From NCBI GenBank assembly GCA_964393215.1, contig CAYMSW010000001.1, positions 8,095-72,094 on the forward strand: DNA of 64,000 bases, in the 5' to 3' direction. The notes beneath the pieces are model-generated. The model saw nothing but the letters and a program-made list of their open reading frames with translations, did no database searches and had not been told where the DNA came from. The translations under genes were made by a program, and so were the position numbers. This document shows, in pieces, positions 40,353-49,146 of this stretch; positions within the stretch are counted from its first letter, which is position 1; each line of letters opens with the position of its first letter. This stretch comes from CAYFNK01 sp964393215. GTDB lineage: Archaea > Nanobdellota > Nanobdellia > SCGC-AAA011-G17 > PNOQ01.

Positions 40353-40797
40353 TTTCAAATAACCTATTATCTGTTAAGTATGTTTTTACGTGACCTTTGC
40401 TTCTGAAATAACCACCTTTTATTTTTCTATAAATTGATCTATAAGTTGGAACTGAGATTAACTTTTTATCTCTCAATTCTTTTGCAAAAGCTCTTTGAAT
40501 TCTAATCTTATTTATCCATGCTCTTTTATCTCCAAGTCTAGCAGTTCTTTTTCCTTCTCTTGATCCTGAGCCGGTCTTTCTTCCTTTTCTCTTCTGTTTA
40601 AGAAGCTTTCTTGCTCTTACTCTTGAAACTGAGCTCTTCTGTTTTTTCTTAACTGCTTTCAATACACCCAATGCCCTTATGTCGGACCTAGTTATTGCTT
40701 CCTTTATCTCAGAAAGCTTATCACTATCAAAAGTTATTCTCTTTTTACCAACCCCAAATACCTTGGATGATAATTTCTTTTGCTTATCTAAGTTCAT
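40339..40797 (-). CDS. rpl19e: Ribosomal protein eL19
   Basis: A 152-residue large-subunit protein. MNLDKQKKLSSKVFGVGKKRI, RKGRKTGSGSREGKRTAR and YRSIYRKIKGGYFRSKGH are diagnostic. Overlaps eL32 by 4 nt and uL18 by 14 nt. Confidence 0.95.
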   Translation of the reverse strand: MNLDKQKKLSSKVFGVGKKRITFDSDKLSEIKEAITRSDIRALGVLKAVKKKQKSSVSRVRARKLLKQKRKGRKTGSGSREGKRTARLGDKRAWINKIRIQRAFAKELRDKKLISVPTYRSIYRKIKGGYFRSKGHVKTYLTDNRLFENVKK

Positions 40798-41450
40798 TGT
40801 TTAGTTCCAGGAACACTTCTTGCCAAATGTCCGCTTTTTGCTTTGGTTGTATCTTTTTTAACATCAATTGTTTTAGGAGTCTTCTTTTCTTCTTGCTTAG
40901 CACTCATTACATCTTTCTTTACTTCATCTTGTTTCTTTTCGTCTTCCTTCTTCTCTTTTTTCTCTTCCTTCTTCTTTGTAGCCTTATCTTCTTCCTTCTT
41001 CCTCTTAGTCTTTCTACTCTTAGACATATCTTTCCTCTTAGCTAACAAAGTTTTTGTACTTTCTAAAAATAATTTGATATCTTTAACATTTGAAACAGAT
41101 ATATTATCTGCAAGGCATTTCTCTAAAATTTTAACCTTATTTTTCAAACCAACATTAGATGCTATGACTGCTTGATATTTTGTATTATCAAATTCTTTCA
41201 AGTCAGCAACATTTTTTAAATAATAAAGTGATTTTCCATCCAATTGTAAAGATCTAACTAACTTTGGGGATCTATATCCAACAGAAGGATTTTTCTGATG
41301 TCCTTTTTTATGCAATCTACGCTTATTATGCAAACCTCTTGGCTTTCTCCATTTAGACATTGTTTTGCCTTTCAATTTATTGGAATCCTTTCTCACAAAC
41401 TTTGGCTTTCTTGCCTTCAAAGTTTTTCTAATTTCCAATAATTCTTTCAT
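40794..41450 (-). CDS. rpl32e: Ribosomal protein eL32 with long Lys/Glu tail
   Basis: A 218-residue protein. Residues ~15-130 are the eL32 core (PKFVRKDSNKLK, WRKPRGLHNKRRLHKKG, VGYRSPKLVR, AVIASNVGLKNKVKI). The remaining ~80 residues form a low-complexity Lys/Glu/Asp tail (KKEEKKEKKEDEKKQDEVKK) longer than usual. The tail is likely disordered and may reach the ribosome surface. Confidence 0.93.
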   Translation of the reverse strand: MKELLEIRKTLKARKPKFVRKDSNKLKGKTMSKWRKPRGLHNKRRLHKKGHQKNPSVGYRSPKLVRSLQLDGKSLYYLKNVADLKEFDNTKYQAVIASNVGLKNKVKILEKCLADNISVSNVKDIKLFLESTKTLLAKRKDMSKSRKTKRKKEEDKATKKKEEKKEKKEDEKKQDEVKKDVMSAKQEEKKTPKTIDVKKDTTKAKSGHLARSVPGTKQ

Positions 41451-41995
41451 TCTTGTTGCTCCTCAGCCTTTTTTGTTATGTAAATTCCATCCTGGAATCT
41501 CCTTCTATCTCTGTTTGTAATCCTAGTAGATTTTTCCAGATTTGCTGCGCTCTGACCAACTGCTTCAATATCTGGTCCGGAAAGAGTAATTATATCTTTG
41601 TCAATCTTAGCGTTGACAGTTTCAAGTATCTTTGCACTTCTTGGTATTTTTTCTCCCAAAAAGTTCTTAATTACCACTTTATTGCCTTCTTGAGTTACAG
41701 TCATTGGAAAGTGTCCTGAACATATTTTCAAAGTATAAACAAAATCTTTCTTAACGCCAACAAACATATTTATTATATGAGCCTTCAAAGTTTTCAAAAC
41801 GGTTTTCTCTCTCTTAGATGCGTTAGCATATTCAAGAGAAAGTGTAGAATCTTCCTTCTTTACTTTAAGACCAGGATAAAAATATTTCCTCTCAAGGTTG
41901 CCATTTGGTCCTGTAACTTTCATAATTAAAGGTTCCAAAGTTACTTCAACGCCTTCGGGAATTTTTACTGTGTCTCTCAGATTTACCTTAACCAT
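41447..41995 (-). CDS. rpl6: Ribosomal protein uL6
   Basis: A 182-residue two-domain protein: IPEGVEVTLEPLIMKVTGPNG in the first repeat and FPMTVTQEGNKVVIKNFLGEK in the second, then SGPDIEAVGQSAANLEKSTR and the C-terminal RRRFQDGIYI. Overlaps eL32 by 4 nt. Confidence 0.95.
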   Translation of the reverse strand: MVKVNLRDTVKIPEGVEVTLEPLIMKVTGPNGNLERKYFYPGLKVKKEDSTLSLEYANASKREKTVLKTLKAHIINMFVGVKKDFVYTLKICSGHFPMTVTQEGNKVVIKNFLGEKIPRSAKILETVNAKIDKDIITLSGPDIEAVGQSAANLEKSTRITNRDRRRFQDGIYITKKAEEQQE

Positions 41996-41996
41996 T

Positions 41997-42389
41997 TTAA
42001 TAACAATAAGCGATTAGTTTTCCTCCTAAGCCTTTCTCTACTGCCTCTTTATGTGTCATCAAACCTTTTGGAGTAGATACAATAATTATACCGAAGTCAT
42101 GTGCTGGAAGATATCTCTTCTCAAATTTCTCGTATTCATTCTTCTTTACGGAAAACCTAGGCTTTATTACTCCACACTTATTTATGGTGCCGTTCAAAGT
42201 AATTTCCAAAGTTTCTCCTTTAGTACTTTCAATAGATTTGAAATCGCCAACATAATTATTATTCTTAAGAATATCAAAAACAGATTTTATCAATTTTGAT
42301 GCATTCTTGATTATAGTAGTCTTGATACTTTTCTTCTCACAATTCAAAATGTGAGACATTGCATTTGCTAATGGATCGTTTAATGACAT
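41997..42389 (-). CDS. rps8: Ribosomal protein uS8
   Basis: A 130-residue small-subunit protein with DPLANAMSHILNCEKK at the N-terminus and the conserved C-terminal STPKGLMTHKEAVEKGLGGKL that contacts 16S rRNA helix 21. Confidence 0.95.
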   Translation of the reverse strand: MSLNDPLANAMSHILNCEKKSIKTTIIKNASKLIKSVFDILKNNNYVGDFKSIESTKGETLEITLNGTINKCGVIKPRFSVKKNEYEKFEKRYLPAHDFGIIIVSTPKGLMTHKEAVEKGLGGKLIAYCY

Positions 42390-42398
42390 TTTTTAACC

Positions 42399-42629
42399 TC
42401 AACTGTATTTTTTGAAACCAATGCTCTTTGCTACTTCCCTAAAGCACTGTCTGCACAAACCCATACCATATTTTTGAATATGTGCACCGTTTCTTCCACA
42501 TCTCCTACATTTTCTTAGCGCCTTTCCACAACTTCTTTTCTTTGGCTTATTGTGCTTGATGAACTTTGTCAACTTTGCGGGTTTTGCCTTAAGCTGCTTG
42601 AATGCTTTTCTATGATCGCTAGTGGTCAT
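42399..42629 (-). CDS. rps14: Ribosomal protein uS14 (zinc form)
   Basis: A 76-residue protein with the zinc-binding CRRCGRNGAHIQKYGMGLCRQCFRE, giving CxxC...CxxC. An N-terminal extension of about 30 basic residues precedes the conserved core, longer than the common ~55-residue archaeal form. Confidence 0.93.
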   Translation of the reverse strand: MTTSDHRKAFKQLKAKPAKLTKFIKHNKPKKRSCGKALRKCRRCGRNGAHIQKYGMGLCRQCFREVAKSIGFKKYS

Positions 42630-42630
42630 T

Positions 42631-43146
42631 TTACTCTTCTACCTCCACTTTTACATTAAATTTTGTTTGAACATACTCTATTGCTTCATCCTTAGTTATA
42701 ATGTGCTTTCTACCAACTTTTGCTTTGTCATACTTTCTCTTCTTAACTCTATAACCAGGTCTCTCCAAAGTAACAGCAACTTCCAAACCAACAATTCCAA
42801 TTTCAGGATCGTATTGTACTCCAGGAATTTCGATATATTCTGGAATTCCAAACGAAAAGTTTCCATCCTTTCCAAATGAAGTGGGTTTTATTCTATTTTC
42901 AACTGCAACAAACAATCTTTTCAAAAGCTCTTCAGCTTCCTTGCTTCTAATAGTTACCTTTGTACCTATCTCTAAACCAGGTCTAACTCCCCATGTAGGT
43001 ATTCTTTTGCTGGATGTATTGTTTACTGTCTTTCTAGAAGAGATCGTATGTAAAAGCTTAGATGCCTTTTTCAAATTCTCTCCGGCTTCTCCAACACCTT
43101 TATTCAGAGTTATTTTCTCTATCCTAATTTCTTTCATCTTATTCAT
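42631..43146 (-). CDS. rpl5: Ribosomal protein uL5
   Basis: A 171-residue 5S rRNA-contacting protein. MNKMKEIRIEKITLNKGVGE resembles archaeal N-termini, so I keep ATG 43146 although a second ATG follows at 43137. RIPTWGVRPGLEIGTKVTIR and IPGVQYDPEIGIVGLEVAVTL are the core motifs. Overlaps eS4 by 8 nt. Confidence 0.95.
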   Translation of the reverse strand: MNKMKEIRIEKITLNKGVGEAGENLKKASKLLHTISSRKTVNNTSSKRIPTWGVRPGLEIGTKVTIRSKEAEELLKRLFVAVENRIKPTSFGKDGNFSFGIPEYIEIPGVQYDPEIGIVGLEVAVTLERPGYRVKKRKYDKAKVGRKHIITKDEAIEYVQTKFNVKVEVEE

Positions 43147-43840
43147 TTGGAAGCGTGATCATTGGTTTATCTTTGCCAATCACAAATGCAAAGTCTTTCA
43201 GTGTTTCAAAGTCTGTTTTTCCATCACTGAAAACTATTTTTTTAGGTTGAAGACTCTTTGATTCCTCAACACTCTTCAAAATACCGGCTTTTCCTACTTG
43301 CTTTCCACCAGTAATATAAACAACAGCACCTTTTTCAAAGTCTACCTTTTCTTTTAGTTTACCTTCGCTAAATATCAAAGTATCATAAGTTTTCCAATCT
43401 TTCTTATCAGAGAGAACATTTGTTCCATCAAACAAGTTTATTTGCAACTTCTTACCTTTGATTGAAGTTTTACCAATAATTTTCTTAGGTTTCAACTTAG
43501 ATTCAGCAGCAGAAACTTCAACGAAAGTCAATTTTCCTTTAGTACTAAACAATATTCTGTAATTTTTATCTTTCACAGTAACAATATCCATAAGACCAAC
43601 GGGAAAGTTCTTATCCTTTCTAATCTTACCGTCAACCTTTACAAGGCCCTTTGAAATAATGAATTTAACTTCTCTAGAACTTCTACATATTTTCAAAAAC
43701 TCTTTCAAAAATGTTCCAAGAGATATACAACTATCTAAACTATGTGTTCCCGAGTTAGGTTTTGCTATCCAAGCATGAGCCTTTCTGTTAATAGGCCATG
43801 TCTTAGGAGCTGCCAGTCTTTTGATGTGGTTTTTTACCAT
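43139..43840 (-). CDS. rps4e: Ribosomal protein eS4
   Basis: A 233-residue small-subunit protein with S4, central and KOW domains: KRLAAPKTWPINRKAHAWIAK, REVKFIISKGLVKVDGK (S4 RNA-binding) and GAVVYITGGKQVGKAGIL (KOW). Full length for archaeal eS4. Confidence 0.95.
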   Translation of the reverse strand: MVKNHIKRLAAPKTWPINRKAHAWIAKPNSGTHSLDSCISLGTFLKEFLKICRSSREVKFIISKGLVKVDGKIRKDKNFPVGLMDIVTVKDKNYRILFSTKGKLTFVEVSAAESKLKPKKIIGKTSIKGKKLQINLFDGTNVLSDKKDWKTYDTLIFSEGKLKEKVDFEKGAVVYITGGKQVGKAGILKSVEESKSLQPKKIVFSDGKTDFETLKDFAFVIGKDKPMITLPNE

Positions 43841-44222
43841 TTTGTTTCCTCTCTAAACTTGCTTTTCTCTTTTTGTCCTCTACTTTTATTTCAGTTATCA
43901 CCATATTTGATGGATGAATGGGATATGGAACTCTGCTGCTATCTTTTTTTAATATGCCAACATTTTCTACATACACTCTCAGATTGGATCTGTTGACTTC
44001 AGATATTGCACCAGTTTTTCCTTTGAATTGTCCTCTAAGTATCTTAACTTTGTCTCCTTTTCTTATCGGAGCATTTCTTTTTCCATATTTTTGTCTCAAT
44101 TCTTTTGAAAGAGGAGCAGACATCAATTTACTTCTAATATGACTAGGTGCATTGTAAACATACTTACGCTGCTTTCTAGGTTGTTTGCTTCCTTTCCATG
44201 TAATTGAAAAACCTGATTTCAT
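43803..44222 (-). CDS. rpl24: Ribosomal protein uL24
   Basis: A 139-residue KOW protein. Start ATG 44222 (MKSGFSITWKGSKQPRKQRK) matches the archaeal N-terminus; extension upstream would overlap uL14. KVKILRGQFKGKTGAISEV is the KOW motif. A basic tail overlaps eS4 by 38 bp. Confidence 0.94.
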   Translation of the reverse strand: MKSGFSITWKGSKQPRKQRKYVYNAPSHIRSKLMSAPLSKELRQKYGKRNAPIRKGDKVKILRGQFKGKTGAISEVNRSNLRVYVENVGILKKDSSRVPYPIHPSNMVITEIKVEDKKRKASLERKQNGKKPHQKTGSS

Positions 44223-44223
44223 T

Positions 44224-44625
44224 TTAAACAATAATTTTTGCCAGCTTACCAACTGCTGACCACCTTTCGGTTGCCTCCTTAGCTATTGGACCCTTGAATG
44301 AAGTCCCTTTTGGATTTCCTTTCTCATCTTTACAAATTATAACTGCATTATCGCTAAATTTTATTCTAGTTCCATCCAATCTTCTATATTCCTTTGATTG
44401 TCTTACAACAACAGCAGGAACAACTTGCTTTCTAATACTTTTATCTCCCTTTATTACTGAAACATTAACAAGGTCACCAACTCCAGCAGAAGGAAACCTT
44501 CCTTTAACTGTCTTGGATCCTTTTATCGAAATTAAATATGCAATTTTACCGCCGGAATTATCACAGATTTCCATCTTGGAGCCCCTTACAATACATCTTG
44601 GTATCCTTGCCTTTATCGCTTTCAT
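44224..44625 (-). CDS. rpl14: Ribosomal protein uL14
   Basis: A 133-residue protein of the subunit interface: IVRGSKMEICDNSGGKIA, RFPSAGVGDLVNVSVIKG and DNAVIICKDEKGNPKGTSFKG are diagnostic. Overlaps uS17 by 4 nt; uL24 starts one base after its stop. Confidence 0.96.
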   Translation of the reverse strand: MKAIKARIPRCIVRGSKMEICDNSGGKIAYLISIKGSKTVKGRFPSAGVGDLVNVSVIKGDKSIRKQVVPAVVVRQSKEYRRLDGTRIKFSDNAVIICKDEKGNPKGTSFKGPIAKEATERWSAVGKLAKIIV

Positions 44626-44951
44626 TTTAATTTCTCAATTATTACAAATTTCTTTGTCTTACTGATTGGTCTACATTCGACAATTTTTACATCATCACCT
44701 ACATTACAATCTAAACAAAGAGGATTATGCACGCTGAACTTTGAAGTTCTATGTTCAAATCTTTCATACTTTCTAACTGGTCTAATTCTAGATAGCTGAA
44801 CTCTTGCAGTTTTGTGAGTATCTTTTGAAACAACTTTGCCTCTAAAGACACGACCCCTCAAACTTAATCCATTATGAATTGGACATTTCTTATCGTCGCA
44901 CTTCTTGCTAAGTACATTCGCTTCAACTTTGATTTCTTTTCTTTCGCTCAT
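44622..44951 (-). CDS. rps17: Ribosomal protein uS17
   Basis: A 109-residue OB-fold small-subunit protein: LRGRVFRGKVVSKDTHKTARV, KYERFEHRTSKFSVHNP and VGDDVKIVECRPISKTKKFV. The CDDKKCPIH segment may bind metal. Overlaps rpp29 by 4 nt. Confidence 0.95.
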   Translation of the reverse strand: MSERKEIKVEANVLSKKCDDKKCPIHNGLSLRGRVFRGKVVSKDTHKTARVQLSRIRPVRKYERFEHRTSKFSVHNPLCLDCNVGDDVKIVECRPISKTKKFVIIEKLK

Positions 44952-45175
44952 TTTATCCTGTCCTTTAGATGTCCGACCATCGATTTTCCATCGACAATTT
45001 TTCCATCAATTTTAATCACGACTTGACTTTTGATTATTTTTTTTGTTCCTTTGTTTTCGACCACAATCATATTCTTCGTTTCGTCAATTACTTCTCCTTT
45101 CAAACCTACCAAATCCTTGTTTTCGGATTCTACCACCTCTATATGGGAGCCAATTAATCCACCTTTCCACTTCAT
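44948..45175 (-). CDS. rnp1: RNase P protein component 1 (Rpp29/Pop4)
   Basis: A protein subunit of archaeal RNase P that aids 5' maturation of tRNAs. The 75 residues form an Sm-like barrel: LIGSHIEVVESENKDLVGLKG, IVVENKGTKKI and the terminal KDRIK. Its place between eIF1/SUI1 and uS17 is the conserved archaeal order. Confidence 0.9.
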   Translation of the reverse strand: MKWKGGLIGSHIEVVESENKDLVGLKGEVIDETKNMIVVENKGTKKIIKSQVVIKIDGKIVDGKSMVGHLKDRIK

Positions 45176-45176
45176 T

Positions 45177-45479
45177 TTACGCTATCGTGTCTGGATTAAA
45201 GCCGAGTTTGATAAGCTCTTCCTTGACCTTTGAAATGTGATCGCCTTGCAGTTCAATCGTTCCTTCCTTGTGAGTTCCACCACAAGCGAATTTATTCTTA
45301 AGCTGCTTTGCCAAATCCTTTATATTTATACTGTTTGGGTCAAGACCTTCAATAATCGTCACAAGTTTTCCGTAACGCTTTTTGTCCTTCCTAACAGTAA
45401 TTCTTTGTTCCTCTTTGGATATGGTTTCACAAACACAAAGATCCATTGGTAGGCCACACTTTGGGCATACGTCGCTCAT
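45177..45479 (-). CDS. sui1: Translation initiation factor aIF1 (SUI1)
   Basis: Helps select the start codon on the small ribosomal subunit. A 100-residue protein with an N-terminal zinc-finger-like CPKCGLPMDLCVC and the SUI1 core: KRYGKLVTIIEGLDPNSINIK and FACGGTHKEGTIELQGDH. Overlaps uL29 by 4 nt. Confidence 0.94.
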   Translation of the reverse strand: MSDVCPKCGLPMDLCVCETISKEEQRITVRKDKKRYGKLVTIIEGLDPNSINIKDLAKQLKNKFACGGTHKEGTIELQGDHISKVKEELIKLGFNPDTIA

Positions 45480-45688
45480 ACCTTTTCAATACCTCCCTTG
45501 AGTTTCTTCAGTGTGTTAATTCTTGCAACAGTTCTTTTTATTTCCTTAATCTTTCCAGGATTTTCTGGAACAGTACCTATTGCAACCTGAGCATTAATTT
45601 TGATTAGTTCCTTCTTTAACTCAACCAGCTTACCATCCAAGGCTTTCTCATTCATTTGAGTTAATTCATTCTTTCTTAGTATTGCCAT
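45476..45688 (-). CDS. rpl29: Ribosomal protein uL29
   Basis: A 70-residue helical-hairpin protein at the polypeptide exit: NEKALDGKLVELKKELIK and KIKEIKRTVARINTLKK. Overlaps uS3 by 23 bp. Confidence 0.93.
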   Translation of the reverse strand: MAILRKNELTQMNEKALDGKLVELKKELIKINAQVAIGTVPENPGKIKEIKRTVARINTLKKLKGGIEKV

Positions 45689-46499
45689 CTTTCTCTTCCT
45701 TCATTTTCTTAAGTTCTGCTGCAGTTGGAACTTTTTCTGGTTCTGTTTTCTTTAATTCCTTTTTCTCAACCAGTTTTTCTACTTTAGGAACTTCTTTTTC
45801 TGCAGGCTTTTCTTTTACAGTTTCTTTCTCCTCAACCTTTTTCTCTACAACTTCTTCTTTCTCTTCCTTAACTTCTTCAGCTTCTGTTTCTTCGACCTGA
45901 ATTTCTCTTATATTAATTGTATCAGGTAATTCAACATCAGGAGTAAGTATTGTTACTTTTACCCCAATAGCTCCAGATTTTAAATGTGCAATTGCATATC
46001 CTCTTGAAACAAGATTCTCAGATACGTCACCAGATTTCTTAAGGTGTCCTGCTGAAAATCTCCAACTCTTAGATCTTGTACTTGGAATACCTCTTCCAGT
46101 AATTACTATTTCTGCACCTTGTGCACCTGCAGTCATTATCATATCTAACATTTTGTAACCAGTAAACTTGAAACGTCTTGGACCAAATCTCTCAAACGAG
46201 CTTACAATTTCTTTAGCAACGGATTTAGGATTCAAGAAAGGCCTGTCAATCTCACTAACTTCTATTTGAGGATTTTCCAAACCAAATTTATTCTTTAACA
46301 CATCTGTCAAATCTTTAATTCCTTTACCTTTGCTTCCAACAATTAAACCTGGTTTTGAAGTATAAACTATAATTTTTTCACCCAATGGAGTCCTTTGTAT
46401 TTCCGTATGGCTATAACCAGACTTACCAACTACGTCAGACATATGCTCCATTATTTGAAATTCTTTCAAATTTTTCTTAATAATATCTCTCTCAATCAT
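45666..46499 (-). CDS. rps3: Ribosomal protein uS3 with acidic/basic tail
   Basis: A 277-residue small-subunit protein. The KH domain (VYTSKPGLIVGSKGKGIKDL) and C-terminal domain (GAQGAEIVITGRGIPSTRSKS, SRGYAIAHLKSGAIGVKV) occupy residues 1-200. The last ~75 residues are a low-complexity Glu/Lys tail (EEVKEEKEEVVEKKVEEKE), longer than in most archaea. Confidence 0.95.
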   Translation of the reverse strand: MIERDIIKKNLKEFQIMEHMSDVVGKSGYSHTEIQRTPLGEKIIVYTSKPGLIVGSKGKGIKDLTDVLKNKFGLENPQIEVSEIDRPFLNPKSVAKEIVSSFERFGPRRFKFTGYKMLDMIMTAGAQGAEIVITGRGIPSTRSKSWRFSAGHLKKSGDVSENLVSRGYAIAHLKSGAIGVKVTILTPDVELPDTINIREIQVEETEAEEVKEEKEEVVEKKVEEKETVKEKPAEKEVPKVEKLVEKKELKKTEPEKVPTAAELKKMKEEKDGNTKKE

Positions 46500-46996
46500 T
46501 TTTCTATTTCCACCGCCTTAATTTCCAAGTGAGTTCTCTTCATTTTTCTTCTTCTTAATCTTCCATAATGCCATTGATCAGGACCTTTGTTTGCAATAAC
46601 TTCTGAAAGTTTTAACATTTCAACATTCAAACCTTTATTTTCTGCATTTCCTTCCAAAGAATTCAAAAGCATAAGGAAATGTTTTGAAGCTTTCTCTGGA
46701 TATCTTCCAGATGCAATCTTTCCTGGCTTATGTCCCATGTCTCTATTGTATCTCTTAAATGGAACAGCCCTTTTCTTATCAATAACATCTTGCAAAAATG
46801 ATTTTGCCTTACTCAATTCCCTTCCCCTAAGATAACCTGCAATCTCAACAGATTGTTTTGTAGATATCGGAAGATTTCTAACTCTAACACTAGCAAAATG
46901 TGCTTTCTCGGATTTAACCTTTGGAGTTTCTTTCTTCTCCACTTTAGGTTTTTCCTTCTTCGCTTCTTCCTTCTTTGTAGTTTTATCTTCTACCAT
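46496..46996 (-). CDS. rpl22: Ribosomal protein uL22
   Basis: A 166-residue exit-tunnel protein. Residues 1-30 are a Lys/Glu-rich extension (TTKKEEAKKEKPKVEKKE). The core includes RVRNLPISTKQSVEIAGYL, HKPGKIASGRYPEKASKHFL and the C-terminal RMKRTHLEIKAVE-like segment (KMKRTHLEI). Overlaps uS3 by 4 nt. Confidence 0.94.
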   Translation of the reverse strand: MVEDKTTKKEEAKKEKPKVEKKETPKVKSEKAHFASVRVRNLPISTKQSVEIAGYLRGRELSKAKSFLQDVIDKKRAVPFKRYNRDMGHKPGKIASGRYPEKASKHFLMLLNSLEGNAENKGLNVEMLKLSEVIANKGPDQWHYGRLRRRKMKRTHLEIKAVEIEK

Positions 46997-46998
46997 CT

Positions 46999-47394
46999 TT
47001 ACTTAACCGATTGAGACGCACTAGATCTTGTAGCACCAATACCAGGAGCACTGTGCTTAATTCTAGATCTTGTATCTACGAATTCTCCTAGTCTGTGTCC
47101 AAGCATTTCAAATACAACTGCAACAGGCATGAACACCTTTCCGTTATGAACATGAATAATTAATCCAATCATTTCAGGTAAAATTACCATTTCTCTACAA
47201 TGAGTCTTTATATTTTTCTTAAAAGTTCCAACTCTTGTTGCAGATATTTTTTTCAACAATCTTTTCTGGGCATCAGTAAATCCTCTCAAAATAGTTCTTC
47301 TATTTCTAGCAGGAACTAATTTAGCAAAGTCCTGCATATTCATCTTATCCAAATCTTCCTTGGTTTTACCTTTGTAAGTTAGTTCTTTTGCCAT
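46999..47394 (-). CDS. rps19: Ribosomal protein uS19
   Basis: A 131-residue small-subunit head protein with LVPARNRRTILRGFTDAQKRLL, THCREMVILPEMIGLIIHVHNGK and GHRLGEFVDTRSRIKHSAPG. Typical archaeal length. Confidence 0.95.
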   Translation of the reverse strand: MAKELTYKGKTKEDLDKMNMQDFAKLVPARNRRTILRGFTDAQKRLLKKISATRVGTFKKNIKTHCREMVILPEMIGLIIHVHNGKVFMPVAVVFEMLGHRLGEFVDTRSRIKHSAPGIGATRSSASQSVK

Positions 47395-47395
47395 T

Positions 47396-48118
47396 TTACT
47401 TCTTACCTGTCCTCTTTGGTGAAATTGAACCTACTTTTCTTCCAGGAGGAGCATGTCTTGAAACTGTCTTTGCCTTTCCAATATGTCTTCCCCTACCAGA
47501 TCCAAATGGATGATCAACAGCGTTCATTGCTACACCAGATGTTTGTGGGTACAATTTATTTCTTGCTTTCATTATAAAATGTCTCTTTCCAGCTTTTACT
47601 ATTGGTTTATCTTTTCTTCCACCGCCAGACACAACACCAACAGTTGCTCTACAATCAATATCAAATTGTTTTATTTTCTTTGAAGGCATCTTAACAGAAA
47701 CCTTTGTCTTAGTTCTAGAAACAATGGTTGCAAATGAGCCAGCAGATCTTATATGTTTTCCACCATCTCCAACTTTTGATTCTACATTATGAATAATAGT
47801 ACCTATTTTTGCACTCTTCAATGGAATTGTATTTCCAACTTCTACCTTAGAAAGTTTTCCAGACTGAACTTTTTTACCAGTATAAATACCATGAGTAGCT
47901 AAAACCAATCCTCTATCTCCATTTTCATATTCTATCTCTGCCAAAGGAGCAGAATGACCAGGACAATTCAAAAAATCCCTAACAACACCATTAATAACAC
48001 TATTTTTCTCAACATCATCGTAAGGTCTATGGAAAATAGGAGAGACAAATCTATGACCAGGAGTTCTATATCTAGAAGTTCCCCTTCCTCTTCTCTGTGA
48101 AATAATTCGTTTTCCCAT
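47396..48118 (-). CDS. rpl2: Ribosomal protein uL2
   Basis: A 240-residue peptidyl-transferase-centre protein: RISQRRGRGTSRYRTPGHRF-type N-terminus (starts MGKRIISQRRGRGTSR), HAAPLAEIEYENG-like HSAPLAEIEYENGDRG, and the GVAMNAVDHPFGSGRGRHIG signature with the universally conserved His. Confidence 0.96.
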   Translation of the reverse strand: MGKRIISQRRGRGTSRYRTPGHRFVSPIFHRPYDDVEKNSVINGVVRDFLNCPGHSAPLAEIEYENGDRGLVLATHGIYTGKKVQSGKLSKVEVGNTIPLKSAKIGTIIHNVESKVGDGGKHIRSAGSFATIVSRTKTKVSVKMPSKKIKQFDIDCRATVGVVSGGGRKDKPIVKAGKRHFIMKARNKLYPQTSGVAMNAVDHPFGSGRGRHIGKAKTVSRHAPPGRKVGSISPKRTGKK

Positions 48119-48119
48119 T

Positions 48120-48380
48120 TTACATTAATCCTAATTGTGTTACAACATCAATTGCAGGTGTTTCAGGTGAAACTGAGATGTAAGCTCTTTTGTTTCCATC
48201 CCTATCAAATAAAGTGTTGACTTTTACAACTTTCAACTTAAATTCTTTCTCGATAGCTTCCTTTATTTCATGTTTTTTAGCATTATTATCTACAACAAAG
48301 AGTAATTTGTTCTCTGATTCCATTAATCTAACTGCCTTTTCAGTTGCCAATGGATATTTTATTATTCTGTACTGTTTCAT
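48120..48380 (-). CDS. rpl23: Ribosomal protein uL23
   Basis: An 86-residue exit-site protein that docks SRP. ATG 48380 (MKQYRIIKYPLATEKAVRLM) is chosen; the upstream TTG overlaps uL4. FVVDNNAKKHEIKEAIEKEF and VNTLFDRDGNKRAYI are diagnostic. Confidence 0.95.
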   Translation of the reverse strand: MKQYRIIKYPLATEKAVRLMESENKLLFVVDNNAKKHEIKEAIEKEFKLKVVKVNTLFDRDGNKRAYISVSPETPAIDVVTQLGLM

Positions 48381-48381
48381 T

Positions 48382-49146
48382 TTACTCAAACAATTTCTCC
48401 TTGTTCATTTTTTCAATAGAGTCTAAAGACCAAACTGTGGTTCTTCCAGGAACTGCACCCGGAGCTAACAACTCTGCATTAAGTGATTTTACATTTGAAA
48501 CATCAAAACCGGCCAAATTTCTACAAGCCTTAGACATAGGTGATTCTTTTGATACAACGACTAAAATGCTCTTTGGCTTTCTATATTTTCTTCCCCTTAA
48601 TTTTCCAATACCTGCTCTTATCTTTTTAGTTAATCCTCTTTCAACATCTTTTTCCAAACCTAACTTCTCAAATAAAGAAACAGCATCTTTGGATTTTGTT
48701 ATTGTTTCTAACTTTTCAACAATTAATGGTTTCTTACCAACTGCTGCGGCCATTGCAGATCTAATTGCCTTTCTGTTTTCTTTCTTATTTATTGCCTGTC
48801 CGAAATTCTTCTCTGCCTTTGGAGGATGAGCTCTTCTTCCACCAACGGTGCTAGAAACAACTGCACCAGTATAAACAAACTGTGTACCTCTTCTCAACAT
48901 AACTTTTCTAGGTATTCTTGACATACCTCTATTATATCCACCTCTGTAAGCTCTTCTCCTTCTAGATAGCTTAGCAGAATAATCCATTCCTGCTCTAACA
49001 CTTGCACCGTAATCTTGTCTTCTTGAAGATTGTAAAGATAAAACTGCCCTCTTGATTAAGTCAGGTCTAACCTCTTCAGAGAATACCTTAGGCAAATCTA
49101 CTTCCTTCGTTTCCTTACCTTGTAAATTATATACTTTAGCTTTCAT
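48382..49146 (-). CDS. rpl4: Ribosomal protein uL4
   Basis: A 254-residue protein with the conserved exit-tunnel loop YSAKLSRRRRAYRGGYNRG and GGRRAHPPKAEKN, then LEKDVERGLTKKIRAGIGKL and SLNAELLAPGAVPGRTTVW. Overlaps uL3 by 4 nt. Confidence 0.95.
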   Translation of the reverse strand: MKAKVYNLQGKETKEVDLPKVFSEEVRPDLIKRAVLSLQSSRRQDYGASVRAGMDYSAKLSRRRRAYRGGYNRGMSRIPRKVMLRRGTQFVYTGAVVSSTVGGRRAHPPKAEKNFGQAINKKENRKAIRSAMAAAVGKKPLIVEKLETITKSKDAVSLFEKLGLEKDVERGLTKKIRAGIGKLRGRKYRKPKSILVVVSKESPMSKACRNLAGFDVSNVKSLNAELLAPGAVPGRTTVWSLDSIEKMNKEKLFE

